Made by a program: the position numbers and the translations under genes. Positions 1-8,160 of a DNA stretch of 30,248 bases are shown here, piece by piece (position 1 is the stretch's first letter; the number at the start of each line of letters is the position of its first letter). Source of the stretch: an uncultured Oscillospiraceae bacterium (GTDB lineage: Bacteria > Bacillota > Clostridia > Oscillospirales > Oscillospiraceae); contig CAJULJ010000034.1 in assembly GCA_910587395.1 (NCBI GenBank), positions 1-30,248 of the forward strand, given 5' to 3'. Below the pieces are notes generated by a model that saw nothing but the letters and a program-made list of their open reading frames with translations, had not been told where the DNA came from and did not search any database.

Positions 1-78
1 TTTATTCTATTTTACGATAATTCTTAGCGCTTCCTTGTTAGGTTATTGACATTGAGCAAAAATCACATTTTGCATTCA

Positions 79-369
79 GGAGAGAGCCAAAGGAAAGACG
101 GGCGGTATGCTTACAAATACACTGATACCTTTTGGAAAAGTACAATTCGTCTATGCTTGGAAGTTAGTGCCCACGGACAAGACCCCAACTGAAAAGCGGG
201 AGTACATATCCCTACGGGAAAAGGAAATCCAAAAAAGCCTTGACGGCAAGATAGACTCTATCGGCAAAAAATGACCGTCTGCCAGCTCTACGCGAAGCAG
301 ATACGATACTGGGGAACTGTGAGGCAGAACACCGTTAAAAGCCGCGAACGGCTGGTGTATCCATAATAC
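79..369 (+). pseudogene. Remnant of a Tn916/Tn1549-type tyrosine integrase, N-terminal domain only
   Basis: Read in three successive frames, this stretch gives GESQRKDGRYAYKYTDTF, then FGKVQFVYAWKLVPTDK...REYISLREKE, then GKKMTVCQLYAKQ...TVRQNTVKSRERL. Together these follow, block by block and in order, the arm-type DNA-binding N-terminus of Tn916-family integrases (recalled family pattern GESQRKDGRYLYKY, QFVYSWKL, ISLREK, GKKMTLCQLYAKQ, VRKNT). At least two frameshifts interrupt it: one near 126-132, and one at the A-run near 270. The last frame stops at 367-369, and the catalytic domain with the R-H-R-Y residues is absent. It is therefore a dead fragment, probably the scar of a conjugative element. 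It is AT-richer than most of the window. The upstream edge is uncertain: a few further residues may lie around 72-80. Confidence 0.8.
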
Positions 370-492
370 CCTCGCCAATTCACTTATCAAATGGAGGAAT
401 TTTTCCGATATACTTTTCGAAACAGTGTTTGCGTCATATATTTTTTGCGGCTGGCAGTTGCAGACAGCAAGACATTAAAGGAGATGGGAAAT

Positions 493-2211
493 ATGATTCA
501 TTGTATAAAAAATTTAAAAATCAGACTAAAACTCTATATCCTCATAGGGGTTGCGCTGCTTGGAATGTTGATTATCAGCGGGATGTCATTCCTTCTCATG
601 GGTAAGATGAACGACATGACAAGTGACATTGCAACAAGCTGGCTTCCCAGTGTTAATATAGCGAGGGACTTGAGCGCCACCATATCTAATATTCGCCTGA
701 ATGAGTTAGGGTATCTCACCGCAATTTCTGATGACGTAGAGGAATCCAGTCTTCGGTACCTCCAAAGCGAAAAAGCAGATATGGACGCTCTCTTAGCCAC
801 ATACGGCGAATTAATTGATGAAGAAGAAAGCAGCTTCTATAATAATGCGATGAATCTCTGGATTCAGTACAATGAGGCAGATGAAAAAATGATAACGTTG
901 GCCAAACAGGGGCGCGTTGAGGATGCCCACGCGATCCTGGAAGGCGAATGTGTAGATCTCTACAATTCTTTAAACAGCGCCTTCAATGATATTATCACCT
1001 ACAATATAAAAGGCAGCGATGATGCGGCGGCAGAAAGCTCTTCCCTTTACGGAACCGCCACCTTGACCATGACAGCGGTTGTCATTGCCGTCATCCTCGC
1101 GGGAGTCTTTTTCTCATTTGTGATTATTCGTCTGATCAAGACCCCTATTTCTGAAATCGAGAATGCCGCCATAAAAATGGCGGAGGGAGATTTGGATGTA
1201 GAGATTTCCTACACCTCTAAGGATGAACTGGGTGTTCTCGCCGCTCAGGTAGGCAAATTGATCCATAAGCTTCAGGTTATTATTGATGATGAAAATAAAT
1301 TCCTTGCTGAAATGGCTGCGGGAGATTTTACGGTAGATTCGACCTGTGAGGCAGAATATACAGGCGGCTTCTATCCCCTGCTCGTCTCTTTCCGGGGCAT
1401 TGCGGAGAAACTCAATGACACAATGCTGCAGATCAGCCAAAGCTCCTCTCAGGTCGCAAGCGGAGCAAACCAGGTATCGAATAGCGCCCAGGCGCTTGCC
1501 CAAGGAGCAACTGAGCAGGCCAGTTCTGTGCAGGAACTCGCCGCCACCATTAATGAAATCTCCAATCGGGTGAATCAGAATGCGGACAATGCGCGGCAGG
1601 CCAGTAAAGCGGCAGACGGTGTCAGCGCAAAAATGAATGTGAGCAAAGAAAAAATGCAGCAAATGACGCAGGCAATGGGAGATATCAGCAGTTGTTCCAG
1701 TGAAATCGGAAAAATTATGAAGATCATTGAGGACATTGCTTTCCAAACCAACATTCTTGCCCTGAACGCCGCCGTAGAAGCCGCCCGTGCAGGCGCCGCC
1801 GGAAAAGGGTTTGCCGTAGTAGCCGATGAAGTTCGTAATCTGGCAAACAAAAGCACAGAAGCCTCCGAAAACATCTCTGCTTTGATTGAAAATTCCTTAA
1901 AGGCAATTGAAAACGGAACGCAGATCGCAGACGATACGGCGCAGTCTTTGATTCAGGCGGTCAATGACGTGGATAAAATGACTGGCATTATCGGACAGAT
2001 TTCGGAGGCCAGCAGCGATCAGGCTGATTCCATCGCTCAGATCATGGTGGGAATTGACCAGATCTCCAGTGTTGTGCAGACAAATTCGGCAACTGCGGAA
2101 GAAAGCGCGGCGGCAAGCGAAGAACTGTCCAGTCAGTCACAGCTTATGAAGAGGCTGGTAGAAAGGTTTAAGCTAAAGACGCTGTCCTTCAAAACGCTCC
2201 CCGTACGCTGA
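493..2211 (+). CDS. Methyl-accepting chemotaxis protein (4-helix-bundle sensor, HAMP, MCP signalling domain)
   Basis: This 572-residue membrane chemoreceptor would relay an extracellular stimulus to CheA/CheW. TM1 lies at about residues 13-35 and an acidic helical sensor region of the 4HB_MCP type at 36-188. TM2 is at about 189-213, followed by HAMP (KTPISEIENAAIKMAEGDLD...). A second HAMP-like segment (AEMAAGDFTVD) follows, then the cytoplasmic coiled coil whose hairpin tip reads IAFQTNILALNAAVEAARAG...GKGFAVVADEVRNLA, the invariant CheA/CheW-binding core. The reading frame stays open upstream to 391, but I chose the ATG at 493: AAAGGAG (477-483) sits at correct spacing before it, and the upstream residues are not receptor-like. 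No che or flagellar genes are present here, so it is an orphan receptor beside an integrase scar. The ligand cannot be told. Confidence 0.93.
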   Translation: MIHCIKNLKIRLKLYILIGVALLGMLIISGMSFLLMGKMNDMTSDIATSWLPSVNIARDLSATISNIRLNELGYLTAISDDVEESSLRYLQSEKADMDALLATYGELIDEEESSFYNNAMNLWIQYNEADEKMITLAKQGRVEDAHAILEGECVDLYNSLNSAFNDIITYNIKGSDDAAAESSSLYGTATLTMTAVVIAVILAGVFFSFVIIRLIKTPISEIENAAIKMAEGDLDVEISYTSKDELGVLAAQVGKLIHKLQVIIDDENKFLAEMAAGDFTVDSTCEAEYTGGFYPLLVSFRGIAEKLNDTMLQISQSSSQVASGANQVSNSAQALAQGATEQASSVQELAATINEISNRVNQNADNARQASKAADGVSAKMNVSKEKMQQMTQAMGDISSCSSEIGKIMKIIEDIAFQTNILALNAAVEAARAGAAGKGFAVVADEVRNLANKSTEASENISALIENSLKAIENGTQIADDTAQSLIQAVNDVDKMTGIIGQISEASSDQADSIAQIMVGIDQISSVVQTNSATAEESAAASEELSSQSQLMKRLVERFKLKTLSFKTLPVR

Positions 2212-2604
2212 CGTGTTAGAAAGAGTCTGGCCAGCTTGACCTTGATATCCTGCGCAGGATTGCCCTAAAATCTGTGGTAACCGCATATTCCGAGCAAGTA
2301 TCAAATTCCCCGCGCCTCTTGTCAGCTCTCCTGCGAAACGGGAAGACACGATAGTGTCTTTCACGCAGCAGCAAGAATCCGGGGAAGAGATTGAAATGGA
2401 GCGAGGATTACAAAGGGCAAATCAAGACAGCCGTTTAGCAGAATGGCTTGTTTCAAAAGGGCGGGGCAGAAATCCCGGCCTGAATATCACCGGGGCTATC
2501 ATCATCCTTTTGTATGTCCCATTACAATATAAAGAAAGACCAGGGCTGAGTTTGGATATCTCAGACCCTGGTTTTTCTTTTGTCAACAGGTGCTTTACTG
2601 CGCC
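2212..2604. other. Gene-poor stretch between the chemoreceptor and the LysR gene
   Basis: I see no convincing gene in these 393 bases. An open frame starts at 2354, but it runs through the terminator at 2539 and into the antisense of the LysR gene, and its residues resemble no family I know. Two small symmetric elements are visible: a 14-bp palindrome at 2247-2260 (ATCCTGCGCAGGAT) and a 7-bp hairpin at 2343-2360 (AAGACAC, loop GATA, GTGTCTT). The hairpin could be a weak terminator for the chemoreceptor. The region may be further mobile-element debris. Confidence 0.5.
2539..2580. terminator. Bidirectional rho-independent terminator
   Basis: The left arm ACCAGGGCTGAG (2539-2550) pairs with the right arm CTCAGACCCTGGT (2560-2572), with one bulged base. 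GTTTTTCTTTT follows on the plus strand. The complement of AAAGAAAG (2531-2538) gives CTTTCTTT on the minus strand. It lies just past the stop of the minus-strand LysR gene, which it most likely serves, while also blocking read-through from the chemoreceptor side. Confidence 0.85.
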
Positions 2605-3525
2605 CTATCCTCCGCTTCCGCAGTCAAGGCCGCCATTCTCTCCAAATTTTTTCACCAGATCTATGAACTTTTGGCATACGGGAGAAATTGGATATTTTTT
2701 GTTGATTGCGAGAAACATTTTCCGGGTAGGAATGGACATCTCAGTGTTCAAAATGTGCAGTGTTTCACTTCCGGCGCCCACCTTCAGCACCCATTCCGGG
2801 GCGATGCCTATGGCGAGCTTGTTTGTCACAAAGGGCAGAATCTGGGTGGATGTTTCCACGGTAAACATGGGGGAGTAGTCTATGCCGCAGGATTTAAAAA
2901 AATCAATGATATGGATCCCGGCACTGGATTCAGGGCTGGCGCTTACAATGGGGAAGCTCGACAGCTGCTGAAGCGTCAAAGGAACCGAGTCATCAATGTT
3001 AAAATCCTTATGGACGAAAAAGACATCCGAAATGTCGGACAGGGGGATCAGAGGGATGATGGTTTCTTGGATGATGGGCGTCACGCCGAAGGCCATGTCA
3101 ATCATGCCGTTGTCAAGAATTCGGATCAGATCTGAAGAGGTGTAGCTGTTGATGTGGAATCGAACAAATGGAAATTTTTCTTTAAAAATGCTCAAGATTG
3201 GCAAAATCACCGAGTAGAGTGGAGACTCTGTGGTGCCGATATAGATGTCCTCCTGATAGCCGTCCCGACGGCTGATGATATGCTCACCCAGTTCAAACTC
3301 TTTAAAGGCGTTAGACACATGGGCGAACAGCAGTGTGCCGTCCCTGGTGAGCTTGGTGCCGTGGGATGAGCGTATGAACAGGGAGCAAGACAGCTGCTTT
3401 TCCAGATTTTGAATGGCCTTGCTTACCGCCGGCTGGGAGATATACATCTCTTCTGCCGCCCTTGAGATGCTCTGATAGATCGCGACATAGTAAAACGCTC
3501 GGTAATATTCGAGGTTGATATCCAT
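2605..3525 (-). CDS. LysR-family transcriptional regulator
   Basis: This 306-residue protein has typical LysR length. The N-terminal winged helix-turn-helix is clear: YYVAIYQSISRAAEEMYIS and QPAVSKAIQNLEKQL, about residues 11-46, with the family pattern of SxxxAAxxxxxSQPAVSxxIxxLE. A linker helix and an effector-binding domain follow (about 90-295: IYIGTTESPLYSVILPIL, IDMAFGV). It is transcribed away from the AtuA/CoA-transferase train with a 201-bp gap, the classic layout in which a LysR protein controls the divergent operon and itself in response to a pathway metabolite. The dyad at 3575-3605 is the candidate binding site. The ATG at 3525 has an upstream GGAAAGGGG. The terminator at 2539-2580 follows the gene. 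The effector is unknown. Confidence 0.92.
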   Translation of the reverse strand: MDINLEYYRAFYYVAIYQSISRAAEEMYISQPAVSKAIQNLEKQLSCSLFIRSSHGTKLTRDGTLLFAHVSNAFKEFELGEHIISRRDGYQEDIYIGTTESPLYSVILPILSIFKEKFPFVRFHINSYTSSDLIRILDNGMIDMAFGVTPIIQETIIPLIPLSDISDVFFVHKDFNIDDSVPLTLQQLSSFPIVSASPESSAGIHIIDFFKSCGIDYSPMFTVETSTQILPFVTNKLAIGIAPEWVLKVGAGSETLHILNTEMSIPTRKMFLAINKKYPISPVCQKFIDLVKKFGENGGLDCGSGG

Positions 3526-3574
3526 TCTATACCCCTTTCCTTATATAACTTCTATTTATGACGGATATCCTGCT

Positions 3575-3605
3575 TTTTGGGCATAACAATTAATTATACC
3601 CAAAA
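3575..3605. promoter_or_regulatory. Candidate LysR operator: 31-bp interrupted dyad with a T-N11-A core
   Basis: The left arm TTTTGGGCATAA (3575-3586) and the right arm TTATACCCAAAA (3594-3605) are inverted repeats with one mismatch, centred on 3590. The dyad-symmetric T (3584) and A (3596) are separated by 11 bases, the consensus geometry of LysR-type boxes. It lies between the LysR start (3525) and the promoter of the divergent operon. LysR binding is inferred. Confidence 0.7.
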
Positions 3606-3653
3606 TAACAAGAGAATATTTGAATAATAGCACAAAATATTTTAAAATTCAAG

Positions 3654-3681
3654 ATGACAGGATATTCTTTAAGATTATAAC
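3654..3681 (+). promoter_or_regulatory. Candidate sigma-A promoter of the AtuA/CoA-transferase operon
   Basis: The -35 box ATGACA (3654-3659) is separated by 16 bases from the -10 box TATAAC (3676-3681). Each matches five of six consensus positions. A start near 3688 would give a leader of about 40 bases to the ATG at 3727. The LysR-type dyad would then be centred near -98, somewhat further upstream than the usual -65, so a different or additional start is possible. Confidence 0.5.
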
Positions 3682-3726
3682 TCGAAAAGATTTGCCAGAA
3701 AACTAACCATAAAGAGGAGCGATGCT

Positions 3727-5094
3727 ATGAAAACAGTTAGAATTGGCGGCGGCCAGGGCTTTTGGGGCGATAGTCCTGATGCGGCGATCCATATGATCCG
3801 TCATGGAGATTTGGATTATATGGCCTGCGACTATCTGGCTGAGCTGACCTTGTCCATCATGCAGCGGCAGCGGATGAAAAATCCTGCCGCAGGATATGCC
3901 CGCGATTTTATTGATCTGATGAAGGAGATCGGAAAGGATGCGTTTGAACAGAAAATAGGTGTTATCACCAACGCAGGAGGCATGAATATTGCCGGCGCGG
4001 TGGATGCGATGAAGGCAGTAGCGGAAGGGCTGGGGATACACGGTTATAAGATCGGGTATGTTACAGGTGATGATCTTCTGTCTCAGATCCCTCAGATGAT
4101 CGCTGATGGCTGTGAGTTCAAAAATATGGATGACACAGGGGATTTCAACGACATCAGGGATAAGCTGGTAAATGCCAACGTCTATTTCGGCCGGGAACCC
4201 ATCATGGATTGCCTGGGGCAGGGAGCAGATGTGGTGCTGACCGGACGCGCGGCGGACAGCGCCATGTTTCTGGCTCCTCTGGCCTACGAATTCGGCTGGA
4301 CCGAAAAGGACCCGGATCAGTTGGCCAGAGGTATTATGGCCGGCCACTTGCTGGAGTGCGGCGGTCAGGGCTCCGGCGGCAATTTCCAATATGACTGGCG
4401 GAGTGTTCCGGATTTGGACCGGCTTGGCTTCCCCATTGCGGAGCTGACCGATGAGGAGTTCCATATCGTCAAGGCCCCTGATTGCGGCGGTTTGATCTCC
4501 GAGCAGTCCTGCAAGGAGCAGTTCCTGTATGAAGTCCACGATCCGGCCAATTACATCACGCCGGATATTACCGTTGACATCAGCCGCGCTACCTTGACCC
4601 AGGATGGCGACAACCGCGTCCGTGTGGGCGGCATCAAGGGCAAGCCGCGCCCCGATCAGCTCAAGCTGTGCCTGGGCTATCACGCGGGCTACAAGGTGGT
4701 GACCTACCTGTCCTTTGCCTGGCCTGACGCATATGAAAAGGCCCAGTGCGCCGCGGACATCCTGATGAAAAAAATGAAACGAAAAGGGATGCGGTATGAG
4801 GACCTGCGCATTGATTATGTGGGACTTAACGCGCTGCATCTGGATGTGGCCGAGGTGGATGAGGACCTGGCCCGCCGCATGAATGAGGTCGTCCTGCGCA
4901 TTGCCATTCGAACCAAGGAGAAGAAGGACGCGCAGCTCATCATCCCTGAGATCAGTCCTTTGCAGCTCAATGGACCTCCGGGGGCCTCCTTCTTTGGCGG
5001 ACGTGCTCATGTCACTGATGTCATCGGCTTGTGGCCCACGCTGATCCCGCGGGATGCTGTAAAGCTGGAGTCCCATATTTTGGAGGTGAAGTGA
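3727..5094 (+). CDS. AtuA-family protein, large part (DUF1446, acyclic terpene utilisation family)
   Basis: This 455-residue soluble protein begins MKTVRIGGGQGFWGDSPDAA and continues LDYMACDYLAELTLSIMQRQ, the signature opening of the AtuA/DUF1446 family (PF07287). Other family blocks are VITNAGGMNIAG, YVTGDDLL, VVLTGRAADSAMFLAPL and GHLLECGGQGSGG. AtuA is needed for citronellol/geraniol catabolism in Pseudomonas, but its reaction is not established, and homologues occur beside varied CoA-dependent pathways. Family members often carry a C-terminal ferredoxin-fold domain in the same chain. Here that part is a separate ORF two bases downstream (stop 5094, ATG 5096). GAGGAGC precedes the start. 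It is the first gene of the LysR-controlled train, next to a CoA-transferase, so its substrate is probably a CoA thioester or the acid before activation; this is inference. Confidence 0.88.
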   Translation: MKTVRIGGGQGFWGDSPDAAIHMIRHGDLDYMACDYLAELTLSIMQRQRMKNPAAGYARDFIDLMKEIGKDAFEQKIGVITNAGGMNIAGAVDAMKAVAEGLGIHGYKIGYVTGDDLLSQIPQMIADGCEFKNMDDTGDFNDIRDKLVNANVYFGREPIMDCLGQGADVVLTGRAADSAMFLAPLAYEFGWTEKDPDQLARGIMAGHLLECGGQGSGGNFQYDWRSVPDLDRLGFPIAELTDEEFHIVKAPDCGGLISEQSCKEQFLYEVHDPANYITPDITVDISRATLTQDGDNRVRVGGIKGKPRPDQLKLCLGYHAGYKVVTYLSFAWPDAYEKAQCAADILMKKMKRKGMRYEDLRIDYVGLNALHLDVAEVDEDLARRMNEVVLRIAIRTKEKKDAQLIIPEISPLQLNGPPGASFFGGRAHVTDVIGLWPTLIPRDAVKLESHILEVK

Positions 5095-5095
5095 G

Positions 5096-5425
5096 ATGGC
5101 ATGGGTCTATCTGAACACTCTGGCCCACGGCCGCAGCGGCGACAAGGGCGACACCAGCAACGTCTGCGTATTTGCCCGGGATCCCAAGAATTACGAATTT
5201 CTGAAGCAGGTGCTGACGGTGGAGCGGGTCAAAGCGTATTTCGGGGACATGGTAAAGGGCGAGATCGTGCGCTATGACGTGGATACGTTGTGCGGCATGA
5301 ATTTTGTCATGAAGCACGCGCTTGGCGGCGGAGCCACCCATTCGCTGAGACTGGACAGCCTTGGCAAGTCGATGGGTTCCGCCTTTATGCGGATGAAAAT
5401 TGAGGTGGGTGATGAAGCGCAATGA
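5096..5425 (+). CDS. AtuA-family protein, small C-terminal-type subunit
   Basis: This 109-residue protein carries the motif LAHGRSGDKGDTSNVCVFA near its N-terminus and LGGGATHSLRLDSLGKSMGSAF near its end. Both match the C-terminal domain that is usually fused to AtuA/DUF1446 proteins (AtuA-like ferredoxin-fold domain). It starts one base after the stop of the large part and overlaps the CoA-transferase by four bases (ATGA, 5422-5425), so the three are almost certainly translationally coupled and made in similar amounts. It probably forms a complex with the large part, giving a two-subunit form of a normally fused enzyme. No cysteine cluster is visible, so the name refers to the fold and not to an Fe-S centre. 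The reaction is unknown. Confidence 0.85.
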   Translation: MAWVYLNTLAHGRSGDKGDTSNVCVFARDPKNYEFLKQVLTVERVKAYFGDMVKGEIVRYDVDTLCGMNFVMKHALGGGATHSLRLDSLGKSMGSAFMRMKIEVGDEAQ

Positions 5426-6633
5426 ATGAGAGCGGCGCATTGAGGGACCTTGTGGTTCTGGACCTGAGCCGCGTTCTGGCCGGCCCTTACTGCACGATGA
5501 TGCTGGCCGACCTGGGAGCAGAGGTCATTAAAATTGAGCTGCCGGGTACTGGTGACGATACCCGAGCCTATCCCCCGTTCCGCACAAACCGGAATGGAGT
5601 GCAGGAGAGCCTGTACTTTGCAAATATCAATCGCAATAAAAAGGGGATCACACTGAATCTGAAGAAGCCGGAGGGGAAGGAGCTTTTCCGCAAGCTGGTC
5701 GAAAAAGCGGACATCGTGGTGGAAAACTACCGCCCCGGAGTCATGGATCGCTTGGGGTTGGGCTATGAGGAGCTGAAAAAAATCAATTCCAGGCTCATTT
5801 ATGGCTCAGTGTCCGGATTTGGGAACACCGGTCCCTACCGCCTTCGCCCCGGCTATGACATTTTGGCGCAGGCAATGGGAGGGCTGATGTCCATTACCGG
5901 CTCAGCCGGCGGGCCGCCCACTCGGGTGGGCAGCGCCATGGGCGACGTTCTGGGCGGCCTGCATTTGATGATCGGCCTGCTGAGCGCCGTCCATGCCCGG
6001 CAGCTCACCGGGCGCGGGCAGCGGGTGGATATCAGCCTTATGGACTGTGCCATCGCCGCTACGGAAAATACCGCGCTCAAGTACATCGAGTCGGGGCAGC
6101 TCCCGCCGCGCATGGGCAACCGCTATGCCGCCGTTTCGCCCTACGACGCGTTCCGGGTCAAGGACGGAAAGATCATCATCGCCGCCGGGAACCAGAAGCT
6201 TTATGAAAAGCTCTGCACTGACATTCTGGACCGCCCCGACATGATCGACGACCCGCGTTTTGCCACGATGGAGGGCCGCCTGAAAGAGCAGGACGCCATT
6301 GCCGCAGTCATTGAGGATAGCCTGTCCGACATGACAATGGAGGAGTCGGTGGAATTGATCTTGTCCAAAGGCATCCCTGCGGGGCCCATTTATGACATCA
6401 GCCAGATACTTCAGGACCCGCAGGTCCAAGCGCGGGAAATGTTCATTCAAACGGAGCATCCAACGCTGGGAGCTGTCACGGTCAATGGCTGCGCCATCAA
6501 ACTGGAGGACGCCAAGCCTTCCGTCCGCACACCCGCTCCCGCACTCGGACAGGATAATCTTCGCGTTTATCAGGAACTGCTGGCGCTGACGGAGGAGGAG
6601 GTGAATGTACTGCGAGACCAGGCTGTAATCTAG
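5422..6633 (+). CDS. Family III CoA-transferase (CaiB/BaiF/formyl-CoA transferase family)
   Basis: This enzyme transfers CoA between an acyl-CoA and a free carboxylic acid through an aspartyl-CoA anhydride. It is 403 residues long, normal for the family. The opening VVLDLSRVLAGPYCTMMLADLGAEVIKIE is the family signature. NRNKKGITLNLKKPEG, VVENYRPGVMDRLGLGY and SGFGNTGPYRLRPGYD follow. By position, the catalytic aspartate should be Asp175 in VGSAMGDVLGG, equivalent to Asp169 of formyl-CoA transferase. The Gly-rich loop is present in part (VKDGKIIIAAGN). It overlaps the small AtuA-like ORF by four bases. It is likely to activate a carboxylic acid produced or imported by this gene cluster. Members with carnitine, oxalate, bile acid and phenylpropionate-type substrates look alike, so the substrate is open. 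Confidence 0.92.
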   Translation: MNESGALRDLVVLDLSRVLAGPYCTMMLADLGAEVIKIELPGTGDDTRAYPPFRTNRNGVQESLYFANINRNKKGITLNLKKPEGKELFRKLVEKADIVVENYRPGVMDRLGLGYEELKKINSRLIYGSVSGFGNTGPYRLRPGYDILAQAMGGLMSITGSAGGPPTRVGSAMGDVLGGLHLMIGLLSAVHARQLTGRGQRVDISLMDCAIAATENTALKYIESGQLPPRMGNRYAAVSPYDAFRVKDGKIIIAAGNQKLYEKLCTDILDRPDMIDDPRFATMEGRLKEQDAIAAVIEDSLSDMTMEESVELILSKGIPAGPIYDISQILQDPQVQAREMFIQTEHPTLGAVTVNGCAIKLEDAKPSVRTPAPALGQDNLRVYQELLALTEEEVNVLRDQAVI

Positions 6634-6679
6634 TTTGCCGCACCCCACAGACTGTAAATGAAAGAGAGGTGTCAGAGCG

Positions 6680-8119
6680 ATGCATTATGTTTTGAACCAC
6701 GAAGGCAGACCCCACGCCAGATTTTTTGAAGAGATTTCCCAGATCCCCCGCGCCAGTTTCCATGAGGAGAGGATCGCGGACTACGTGGTGGAGTTCGCCG
6801 AAAAGCGGGGCCTTTCCTACCGGCGAGACAAGCTCCATAACGTGCTGATCCGAAAGCCGGCGACACCCGGATATGAGGATCATGAGACCGTCATGCTCCA
6901 GGGTCATATGGATATGATCCAGGCAAAAACACCCGACAGCACGTTTGATTTTGAGGGTCCCCTGGAATTTGTGGTGAAGGACGGGTTCTTGAAGGCGAAG
7001 GAGACCACCTGCGGTTCTGACGACGGAGTGGCCATCGCGTATATGCTGGCCATACTGGACGACGATGAGCTGTGCCACCCTGAGCTGGAATGCGTGTTCA
7101 CCACAGCCGAGGAGGCAGGGCTGAACGGAGCGCTGAATTTTGACTGCAGCGACCTGAAAGCTCGAAAATATATCAACATGGACGGAAATCTGGAAGGAAC
7201 CAGCCTGGTGATCGCGGCGGGGGGCATCAACAGCGAGTTTGTCCGGCCGATCCAATGGGAAGAAGCTCCGGGTGCCTGCCGGATGAGGATCAAGCTCTGG
7301 AACCTTACCGGTGGCCATTGCGCCAATATGATTAACCAAGAGCGGGGCAACGCGCTGAAGGCAATGGGCCGTATCCTGCTCTGCCTGAGCCGGGAGATCG
7401 ATCTTCGCGTCGTATCGCTGAATGGCGGGGACATGACCACCATCGCCAACTGGGCCGAACTTGCAATTGCCCTTGCTCCTGAAGCCGCCCCCCGAGCCGC
7501 TGAAATTGCCGAGCAGGTGATCAAGGCGTTTAAAATAGAGCATCGGGAGAGCGATCCCGATATCCGCTTTGAAATCGTTACGGCAGAAGGGGCGGAGCCG
7601 GCCATGAATGCCCAGCTCACTGGAGACCTGATCCACCTCTTGAACCTTTTGCCAAGCGGATTGCTGAACTCCAGTCTGGTATTTCCGGGGACCCCGATTT
7701 CGTCCAGCAATCTGGAGCAGGTTGTCACCACGGACCCGGAGCTGCGCGTCCGCTATCGTCCCCGCAGTGCCCATCCCTCCAAGCTGCAGGATATGGAATA
7801 TCAGGCCGCCATGATCGCGGAGCTGTGTGGGTTTGACTATGTGATCCACCAAAAATATTTCGGGCACAATGTTCCAATCGGCTCTCCGTTCTTCCAGGTC
7901 TACAGCGAGGTCTGGAAGGAATTGACCGGTCATGAGGTGACCGCCACCGCCGCTCATTTTGGAAATGAAATAGGCACATTCCTGTCCAAGATGCCCTGGC
8001 TGGATGTGATCCTTCTGATAGCGACACACTATGACGCCCATACGCCAAACGAGCGGCTGGATCTGGCATCCTTTGACCGCTGCTATGAATGCCTGAAACG
8101 CGTCCTGGCCCGTGTCTGA
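6680..8119 (+). CDS. pepD: Xaa-His (beta-Ala-His) dipeptidase, M20C family, copy 1
   Basis: This cytoplasmic zinc dipeptidase of the PepD type cleaves aminoacyl-histidine or beta-alanyl-histidine dipeptides. It is 479 residues long. Metal and catalytic residues are visible in order: GHMDMI (His76, Asp78), CGSDDGVA (Asp115 region), TTAEEAGLNG (Glu144/Glu145), INMDGN (Asp168) and a C-terminal histidine in ATHYDAHTPNE. The lid-domain histidine (His213) is in LTGGHCANMIN, where most family members have GGHSG. The ATG at 6680 follows GAGAGGT, 46 bases after the CoA-transferase stop. A YfcC-type carrier follows closely, a pairing reminiscent of M20 peptidases with AbgT/YfcC-like transporters. It is a paralogue of the gene at 12407 in the same train. 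Exact substrate preference cannot be read from sequence. Confidence 0.93.
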   Translation: MHYVLNHEGRPHARFFEEISQIPRASFHEERIADYVVEFAEKRGLSYRRDKLHNVLIRKPATPGYEDHETVMLQGHMDMIQAKTPDSTFDFEGPLEFVVKDGFLKAKETTCGSDDGVAIAYMLAILDDDELCHPELECVFTTAEEAGLNGALNFDCSDLKARKYINMDGNLEGTSLVIAAGGINSEFVRPIQWEEAPGACRMRIKLWNLTGGHCANMINQERGNALKAMGRILLCLSREIDLRVVSLNGGDMTTIANWAELAIALAPEAAPRAAEIAEQVIKAFKIEHRESDPDIRFEIVTAEGAEPAMNAQLTGDLIHLLNLLPSGLLNSSLVFPGTPISSSNLEQVVTTDPELRVRYRPRSAHPSKLQDMEYQAAMIAELCGFDYVIHQKYFGHNVPIGSPFFQVYSEVWKELTGHEVTATAAHFGNEIGTFLSKMPWLDVILLIATHYDAHTPNERLDLASFDRCYECLKRVLARV

Positions 8120-8160
8120 GGTAGAGAGAACAATACTATATACAAGGGAGGAGCATCGTG

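Noticed and set aside
404..411. Possible flagellar-type (sigma-28) promoter element TCCGATAT before the chemoreceptor
   Set aside because: The -10-like part is only partial, and no TAAA-type -35 element lies at the required spacing.
391..492. Upstream extension of the chemoreceptor reading frame from the ATG at 391
   Set aside because: The extra 34 residues are not receptor-like, and the good ribosome binding site is placed for the ATG at 493.
2354..2878. Plus-strand open frame of 174 residues
   Set aside because: It runs through the terminator at 2539-2580 and the antisense of the LysR gene; no recognisable protein features.
3703..5076. Long minus-strand open frame opposite the AtuA gene
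   Set aside because: It is the antisense shadow of a clear AtuA-family gene and has low-complexity residues with no family match.
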